In this document: positions 59,479 to 64,000 of the stretch, one piece after another
Layout of the letters: each line of letters starts with the position of its first letter
Position numbering within the stretch: position 1 is the first letter of the stretch
Assembly (NCBI RefSeq): GCF_001280125.1
Contig: NZ_LGEG01000057.1
Span: 1 to 64,000, forward strand
DNA from: Streptomyces sp. NRRL F-6492
GTDB taxonomy: Bacteria > Actinomycetota > Actinomycetes > Streptomycetales > Streptomycetaceae
Length of the DNA: 64,000 nucleotides
Direction of reading: 5' to 3'
Made by a program: the position numbers and the translations under genes
Notes under the pieces: model-generated
What the model saw: only the letters and a program-made list of their open reading frames with translations
Database searches by the model: none
Told to the model about the DNA's origin: nothing

Positions 59479-60300
59479 ATGTTCACCATCGGAGACTTCG
59501 CCCGGCACGGGCGGGTGTCGGTCCGGATGCTGCGTCACTACGACGCCGTCGGACTGCTGCGCCCGGCCCGGGTCGACCCGCACACGGGCTACCGCTTCTA
59601 CGCGGCGGAGCAGCTGGCCCGGCTCAACCGCGTCATCGCGCTCAAGGACCTCGGCTTCACCCTCGAACAGGTGGGGGCCGTCCTCGACGAGCGGATCGAC
59701 GCGCACGAGCTGCGGGGCATGCTGCGCCTGCGCCAGGCCGAGCTGGAGACGGCCCTGGCGGAGGCGCGGGCCCGGCTCGACCGGGTCGGCGCGCGGCTCC
59801 GGGCCATCGAGGAAGAAGGACACATGTCCACCCAGGAAGTCGTCGTCAAGAAGATCCCCGCCGTCCGGATCGCCGAACTGAGCGCGGTCGCCGCGAGCTT
59901 CGGCCCGCAGGACATCACCCCCGTCATCGGCCCGCTGTACGAGGAGCTGTGCGGCCGGCTCGAAGCCGCGGGCGTCACCGGCTTCGGCCCGGCCGTCGCG
60001 TACTACGAGGACGCGGGCCGGGGCGACGGCTCGGTCGTCGTCCACGCGGGAACGGCCGTCCCCGAGGGGACGGCGGCGCAGGGCGTCCTCGTGCACGTCC
60101 TGCCCGGCGTCGAGGAGGCGGCGACCGTCGTCCACCGGGGCGCGATGGACGACCTGCTGCCCACCGTGCAGACCCTGGCGACCTGGATCGATGCCAACGG
60201 CTACGCCTCCGCCGGGTACGCCCGCGAGCTGTACCTGGAGTGCCCGGAGGACCGGGCGCGGTGGGTGACCGAACTCCAGGAGCCGGTCGTCCGCGCCTGA
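59479..60300 (+). CDS. MerR regulator with GyrI-like effector domain
   Basis: A 273-aa regulator. The MerR HTH is at residues 1-70 (FTIGDFARHGRVSVRMLRHY, GYRFYAAEQLARLNRVIAL), followed by a long helix (LETALAEARARLDRVGARL) and a GyrI-like ligand-binding domain (VVVKKIPAVRIAELSAVAA, GPLYEELCGRLEAAGVTGFG, WIDANGYASAGYARELYLEC). This BmrR-like layout binds diverse small molecules. ATG 59479 is just past the dyad promoter, so self-regulation is likely. No efflux gene is downstream; the LysE gene upstream is a possible partner. Confidence 0.92.
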   Translation: MFTIGDFARHGRVSVRMLRHYDAVGLLRPARVDPHTGYRFYAAEQLARLNRVIALKDLGFTLEQVGAVLDERIDAHELRGMLRLRQAELETALAEARARLDRVGARLRAIEEEGHMSTQEVVVKKIPAVRIAELSAVAASFGPQDITPVIGPLYEELCGRLEAAGVTGFGPAVAYYEDAGRGDGSVVVHAGTAVPEGTAAQGVLVHVLPGVEEAATVVHRGAMDDLLPTVQTLATWIDANGYASAGYARELYLECPEDRARWVTELQEPVVRA

Positions 60301-60384
60301 GCGCGCCCCGACGCGCCGCCGGGCACGCATCCGGACACGCGCCCGAGCGCGCGCCGCGGGACGCGTACGGGCGCGCACCCGCGC

Positions 60385-60418
60385 GGAGCCCGGGACCCCC
60401 GCACGGGTCCCGGGCTCC
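60385..60418. terminator. Terminator between MerR gene and convergent glycosyltransferase gene
   Basis: Perfect 14-bp inverted repeat (60385-60398 with 60405-60418) with loop ccgcac. Confidence 0.8.
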
Positions 60419-60424
60419 GGCGCT

Positions 60425-61768
60425 TCACAGTGGCTGTTTCCTGAGCGCGGCGCGCAGCCGCAGCGCCCGCCGGGCGAGGCGGCGGACCTTCGGGTGCCGG
60501 GGGAGGGGCAGGCCGCCGGGGAGCCCCAGGGCGGTGAGGCGGCGGCGGGTGAAGTGGTGCCGGGTGCGCTCGGCGAGCGGCCCCGACAGGTGCCGTACCG
60601 CCGCCGTCCGCAGCTCCGGCCGGATCTTCGGCTGCATGGCGAAGCCGACCGCCGCGACCAGGTCGTTCAGCTCCTCCGTACCGATCGCGGGAGCACCGGC
60701 CCCCGGGGCGTCGAGGGGCGGGACGACCGCGTCCACGACCGTGAGCGGGATCCGGTTGCTGTTCTGGAACGGGGTGAGCCGCTCCAGGAGGGCGCGCGTG
60801 CCGACCCGGGCGACCGGCAGGCCGTAGAAGGTGCGCGCGGTGAGCAGCGCCGTCGAGAAGCAGCCGACGACGAGGGCGGGCCGCAGCTCGCGGTAGAGCA
60901 CCTCCGCGAGGACGGGCCGGTCCTCGACCGTCAGCTCCGCGCCCAGCTCCTCCGCCGTGCGCACCAGCGTCCGCGACCAGGCGTCCGGCGCCGTCGGGTG
61001 CGGCTTGAAGACGAGCCGCCGGTGGCCCAGGGCGACCGCGCCCCGCACCATCCGCAGGTGCAGCTCCTCCTCCTCGGCGGCGGTCAGCAGGTTCAGGGCC
61101 GCCAGGTACTGGCCCAGGAGCAGCACCGGGCCCTCCTCGGCGGCCGTACCCGGGTCCGGGCCCGCCAGCTCCTCGACGCACTTGGTGAACGCCTCGACCG
61201 GTACGGCCTCCGGCACCGCGCCGAACTCCCCGAGCAGCAGCGGCGCGAGCCCGGGGACCAGGTCCAGGTGGAGCAGCCGGGACACCCGGCCGCCGATCAG
61301 CGGGTCGATCTTGTTGCGGGTCGGTCCGTAGCTCATCAGCCCGTCCGCGTACACCGTGACCGGCGCGTCGGGGAGGAGCTGGGCGATCGCGAGCGCGGGC
61401 GTCACCTGGATCGACTCCAGGGCCAGCTCGACCCGGTCGTCCCCGAGCCCCCAGAGCCTGCGCAGATGGCGCTGGAGGAGGGGGAGGTCGCTCGCGCGGG
61501 GGGTCCAGCCGCCCGGGTGGAGCGGGGAGATCACCTCGTTCCAGGAGAGGACGGAGTCGAAGCGGCCGCGCAGCCGCGCGAAGCCCTCGGCCTCGCCGAG
61601 GGCGGGCGTCGTCTCCGGCACGGGCGCGTTGTTGGTGACCAGGAGGATCCGGCGGTCGGCGGAGCCGAAGCAGCCGCTGTCGATCGCGGCGGCGAGCGTC
61701 ACCGCGCCGTAGAGGGTGGAGGCGCAGAAGACCTGCGTGGTGCGGCGGGGGCGCGTACGGGAGCTCAC
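60425..61768 (-). CDS. Polysialyltransferase-like protein (alpha-2,8-polysialyltransferase family)
   Basis: A 447-aa protein from GTG 61768, whose first bases overlap the previous gene's stop (GTGA), so translation is coupled. The opening (TTQVFCASTLYGAVTLAAAI) and the later LVFKPHPTAPDAWSRTL, with the conserved HP motif, match the bacterial POLYST family, as does VVGCFSTALLTARTFYG. It should transfer sialic-acid-like or Kdn residues. In S. coelicolor this region makes a Kdn-containing teichulosonic acid, which fits. No transmembrane helix. Confidence 0.85.
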   Translation of the reverse strand: MSSRTRPRRTTQVFCASTLYGAVTLAAAIDSGCFGSADRRILLVTNNAPVPETTPALGEAEGFARLRGRFDSVLSWNEVISPLHPGGWTPRASDLPLLQRHLRRLWGLGDDRVELALESIQVTPALAIAQLLPDAPVTVYADGLMSYGPTRNKIDPLIGGRVSRLLHLDLVPGLAPLLLGEFGAVPEAVPVEAFTKCVEELAGPDPGTAAEEGPVLLLGQYLAALNLLTAAEEEELHLRMVRGAVALGHRRLVFKPHPTAPDAWSRTLVRTAEELGAELTVEDRPVLAEVLYRELRPALVVGCFSTALLTARTFYGLPVARVGTRALLERLTPFQNSNRIPLTVVDAVVPPLDAPGAGAPAIGTEELNDLVAAVGFAMQPKIRPELRTAAVRHLSGPLAERTRHHFTRRRLTALGLPGGLPLPRHPKVRRLARRALRLRAALRKQPL

Positions 61769-62793
61769 GCGGCCACCTCCGGCGCGGACGGGGCGGCGGT
61801 GCCGGGACCGGACGCCGGACCCCCCGGCGGCGGCGCCGGCCGCCGCCTGCGCAGTCTGCGCAGCAGCGTCGCGCGGTCGCCGCCCATCGCCGTCAGGGCC
61901 TCGTCGAGGACGTCCTGCGGCATCCGCCGCAGCGCCCCCGCGCTCATCGCCCTCAACTGCCGGGCCACCTCCGGCTCGAACCTGTCGATCGAACCGACGT
62001 GGTGGGAGATCACCGCGCAATAGGTGCGCACGGCTTTCGGGAGGAGGAGATCCGCGTCGCGGTCCCGTGCCGTTTCCGCGATCACCTGGTCGAAAGCGCG
62101 GATGAAATCCAATTGCCGCACGTCACCGATCTGCGTGAGGGAAGTCGCCACTCCGCGCCGGTAGAAGACGCCGAGTTCCCCGACCGCCGCGAACGATTCC
62201 GCCTCGCGGTGCAGCCGCCAGATCCACGGCCGGTCCTCGGCCGTCCGCAGCCCGTGCGTGAAGTGCAGCAGGCCCCGGTCCAGGAGCCGCCGGTGATAGA
62301 TCCCGGCCCAGGCGTACGGGTAGTCGACGGAGGTCGTCCGGTGCGCCGGCAGGATCGCGTCCCTCGGGCGCAGCACCTCGCCGCGCCGGGGGACCGGCGC
62401 CCGGCGCACCCCGCGCTCGCGGCCGGTCACGGAGACGTGGTCGGTGCGCAGGAAGTCGCAGCCCAGCTCCTCGGCGGCCGCGACGAGCCGGTCGTAGTGC
62501 CCGGGGGCGAGCCAGTCGTCCCCGTCGAGGAAGGCGACGTACTCGCCGCGGGCGGCGTCCAGCCCGGTGTTCCGGGCCGTGGCGAGGCCCTCGTTGCGCG
62601 CGTGCCGGAGCAGGACGGCACCCGGGATCTCGCGCGCGGCCCGTTCGAGGAGCTCCGGGGTCCCGTCCGACGAGCAGTCGTCGACCAGCAGGAACTCGAA
62701 GTCCTCGCGGGCGTTGGCCCGCAGGCTCGTGAGGGTGTCGGGGGCGTATGTCTGCACGTTGAAGAACGGCACGACGACGGAGAGCTTGACCAC
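61765..62793 (-). CDS. Family 2 glycosyltransferase
   Basis: A 342-aa GT-A enzyme. The N-terminus KLSVVVPFFNVQTYAPDTLT, the nucleotide-site FEFLLVDDCSSDGTPELLE and the metal-binding FLDGDDWLAPGHYDRL are all present. GTG 62793 gives the usual start, and a TAGCGT -10 box (minus strand, forward 62801-62806) ends 7 nt upstream, so the mRNA is leaderless. A C-terminal helical/basic region (RATLLRRLRRRRPAPPPGGP) may bind the membrane surface. First gene of the operon with the polysialyltransferase-like protein; likely part of cell-wall glycopolymer synthesis. Confidence 0.92.
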   Translation of the reverse strand: MVKLSVVVPFFNVQTYAPDTLTSLRANAREDFEFLLVDDCSSDGTPELLERAAREIPGAVLLRHARNEGLATARNTGLDAARGEYVAFLDGDDWLAPGHYDRLVAAAEELGCDFLRTDHVSVTGRERGVRRAPVPRRGEVLRPRDAILPAHRTTSVDYPYAWAGIYHRRLLDRGLLHFTHGLRTAEDRPWIWRLHREAESFAAVGELGVFYRRGVATSLTQIGDVRQLDFIRAFDQVIAETARDRDADLLLPKAVRTYCAVISHHVGSIDRFEPEVARQLRAMSAGALRRMPQDVLDEALTAMGGDRATLLRRLRRRRPAPPPGGPASGPGTAAPSAPEVAA

Positions 62794-63012
62794 GCGGCCG
62801 ACGCTAGGCGCCGGCCCGGCATTCCCTCCGACCGGCGGGGGGACGTCCGGTGAACACCGAGCGGCGGTCCGCTTAACCGCCTTTTCCAAAGAGGGGAATC
62901 AGGCCGCGGCCGACCGGATATCGGTCCGCTTCAGAATGCGGTGTGGCTCTGTTCACCGGCTGTTGCGGCCCAGTTGGGCCGGAAAGCGGAATGCCCTTCT
63001 AGCGTCCTCGAC
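62794..63012. promoter_or_regulatory. Divergent leaderless promoters of the glycopolymer genes
   Basis: Two TAGCGT -10 boxes, one per strand (62801-62806 minus, 63000-63005 plus), each end exactly 7 nt before a GTG start. The roughly 190 bp between them hold no gene. Identical boxes and spacing suggest joint control. Confidence 0.65.
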
Positions 63013-64000
63013 GTGCCATCACGTACCCGAGAAGCGATACGCGTCGCCGTACTCGCCGACTCCGACACCCGGTGGAAATGGGGCGCCCTCACCGCGCGCC
63101 GCATCACGGCGACGGCCGCCGAACCCACCGGCTTCGTCCTGCGCGGACGCGCCACCCCCACCGCCCGCCAGCTCGCCGAGACCGGGGTGTCCACGCACCC
63201 CCCGCGCGAGGTGACGGGCGCGGAGTTCCTGCGCGCCGTACGGGACGCGGAGACGCGCGGCGAGGGGTACGACGTGCTCGTCCTCGCCCTCGTCGGCGGC
63301 ACCGTCCGGGCCGTCCTCCAGGGCCTGGCCGACCTGCGCCCCGCCCGGCGCCCGGTGATCGTCACCGGCTACGTCGGGGTGGTCTACGAGAAGCTGACCG
63401 ACGGGCTCCTGCTGCGCCACGGCGCCGACGTCGTCCTCGCCAACTCCCGCCACGACGCGGAGCGCTTCCGCGCGGTGTACGAAGGGGTGGGCGCGAGCGC
63501 CGAGCCGGTCGTGGAGGCGGCGCTGCCCTTCCTCGGCGGCGCCCCGTACGCCCCCGCCGCCGGCCGCGACACCCTGGTCTTCGCCGCCCAGCCCTCCGTG
63601 CCCGCCACCCGCGCCGAACGCGCCTACGTGCTGCGGCGGCTGATCGGGCACGCCCGGCTCCACCCGGGCCGCGAGGTGCTCCTCAAGCTCCGCTCCAAGC
63701 CGGGCGAACACACCACGCACCTGGAGGAGTTCCCGTTCCAGAAGCTGGTCCGCGAGCTCGACCCGCCGGACAACTTCCGCCTCGTGTACGGGCACATGGG
63801 CGAGGTCCTGGACCGCACCGACCTCCTGGTCACCGTCTCCTCGACGGCCGCCCTCGAAGCCCTGCACCGGCGGATCCCCACCGCGGTCCTCACCGACCTC
63901 GGGGTCCGCGAGGCGCTCGGCAACCACCACTTCGTCGGCTCCGGCCTGCTGACCTCCTTCGACCTGCTCGACGAGGGGGCCGTGCCGACGCCCGACGAGA
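63013..64000 (+). CDS. DUF6716-type putative glycosyltransferase, 3' truncated
   Basis: The frame is open from GTG 63013 to the window edge (329 codons visible). The N-terminus VPSRTREAIRVAVLADSDTR is followed by a GT-B-like pattern (VLVLALVGGTVRAVLQGLAD, VIVTGYVGVVYEKLTDGLLL, ADVVLANSRHDAERFRAVY, VLLKLRSKPGEHTTHLEEF, LLVTVSSTAALEALHRRIPT). This matches proteins annotated DUF6716 putative glycosyltransferase in Streptomyces sialic-acid/Kdn loci, as I recall. GTG is 7 nt after TAGCGT, so leaderless. The direction points into the rest of the cluster beyond the window. Confidence 0.8.
   Translation, partial: MPSRTREAIRVAVLADSDTRWKWGALTARRITATAAEPTGFVLRGRATPTARQLAETGVSTHPPREVTGAEFLRAVRDAETRGEGYDVLVLALVGGTVRAVLQGLADLRPARRPVIVTGYVGVVYEKLTDGLLLRHGADVVLANSRHDAERFRAVYEGVGASAEPVVEAALPFLGGAPYAPAAGRDTLVFAAQPSVPATRAERAYVLRRLIGHARLHPGREVLLKLRSKPGEHTTHLEEFPFQKLVRELDPPDNFRLVYGHMGEVLDRTDLLVTVSSTAALEALHRRIPTAVLTDLGVREALGNHHFVGSGLLTSFDLLDEGAVPTPDE

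Noticed and set aside
60425..64000. Secondary-metabolite gene cluster
   Set aside because: Only glycosyltransferase-type genes without PKS, NRPS or tailoring enzymes; a wall glycopolymer locus is the simpler reading.

Overview
The window is chromosomal DNA from a Streptomyces-type actinomycete. GC is very high with strong third-position GC bias, GTG/TTG starts are common, many promoters place the -10 box 6-7 nt before the start codon (leaderless mRNAs), and the gene order (sucCD, purNH, folD, mdh, glyA, trpS, D-Ala-D-Ala carboxypeptidase, SCO4848-type gene, sdhCDAB, start of a polysialyltransferase/glycosyltransferase locus) is that of the SCO4807-SCO4880 region of S. coelicolor as I remember it. 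No rRNA, tRNA or CRISPR array was seen.

Layout. 1-16.8 kb: central metabolism. A truncated VWA protein, sucCD, an HTH/sigma-like membrane protein, a DUF6350 membrane protein, purN-purH, a DUF2079 protein, an RDD protein, folD, DUF3017, an HTH-DUF2690 protein and mdh. 16.8-25 kb: accessory genes. A three-gene operon of unknown function whose first two proteins share a GNVTxGxHNTVT motif, an AhpD-like protein, a CatA-type acetyltransferase homologue, a MocR regulator, a ClpX-zinc-finger/HTH protein and a BKACE/transporter pair. 25-36 kb: a lipoprotein + ATP-grasp ligase pair, a polysaccharide deacetylase under a probable DasR site, rocD, glyA behind a ZTP riboswitch, trpS, a 2H phosphoesterase, a dprE1-dprE2 pair split by a MITE, and a YihY protein.

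36-40 kb: a D-Ala-D-Ala carboxypeptidase, then a decayed integration scar. The SCO4848-type gene (the known phiBT1 attB target) is split, a truncated phiBT1-type serine integrase with a mutated catalytic serine sits next to a transposase remnant, and an intact, recoded copy of the target gene lies inside the scar on the other strand. 40-46 kb: an orphan solute-binding protein and two regulator cassettes (TetR and MarR) with clear multi-site operators. 46-50 kb: the sdhCDAB operon. 50-60 kb: uraD, a GH20 lipoprotein, DUF4328, a Clp-N-domain/HTH regulator with an operator-promoter, an ECF sigma factor with a membrane partner, an L,D-transpeptidase, LysE and MerR. 60-64 kb: polysialyltransferase-like and family 2 glycosyltransferases divergent from a DUF6716-type protein, probably the edge of a cell-wall glycopolymer cluster.

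How it fits together. SucCD, Mdh and Sdh give three TCA steps. PurN, PurH, FolD and GlyA form a one-carbon/purine set, and the ZTP riboswitch on glyA would link serine-glycine one-carbon supply to the PurH substrate ZMP. The deacetylase and GH20 enzyme fit GlcNAc-polymer turnover. The best candidates for undescribed biology are the SCO4848 scar with its recoded backup copy, the MITE that duplicated CTAG exactly at the dprE1 stop/dprE2 RBS, the coupled GNVTxGxHNTVT proteins, the lipoprotein/ATP-grasp pair, and two HTH proteins carrying different Clp recruitment domains. All calls come from reading the sequence; no database search was run.
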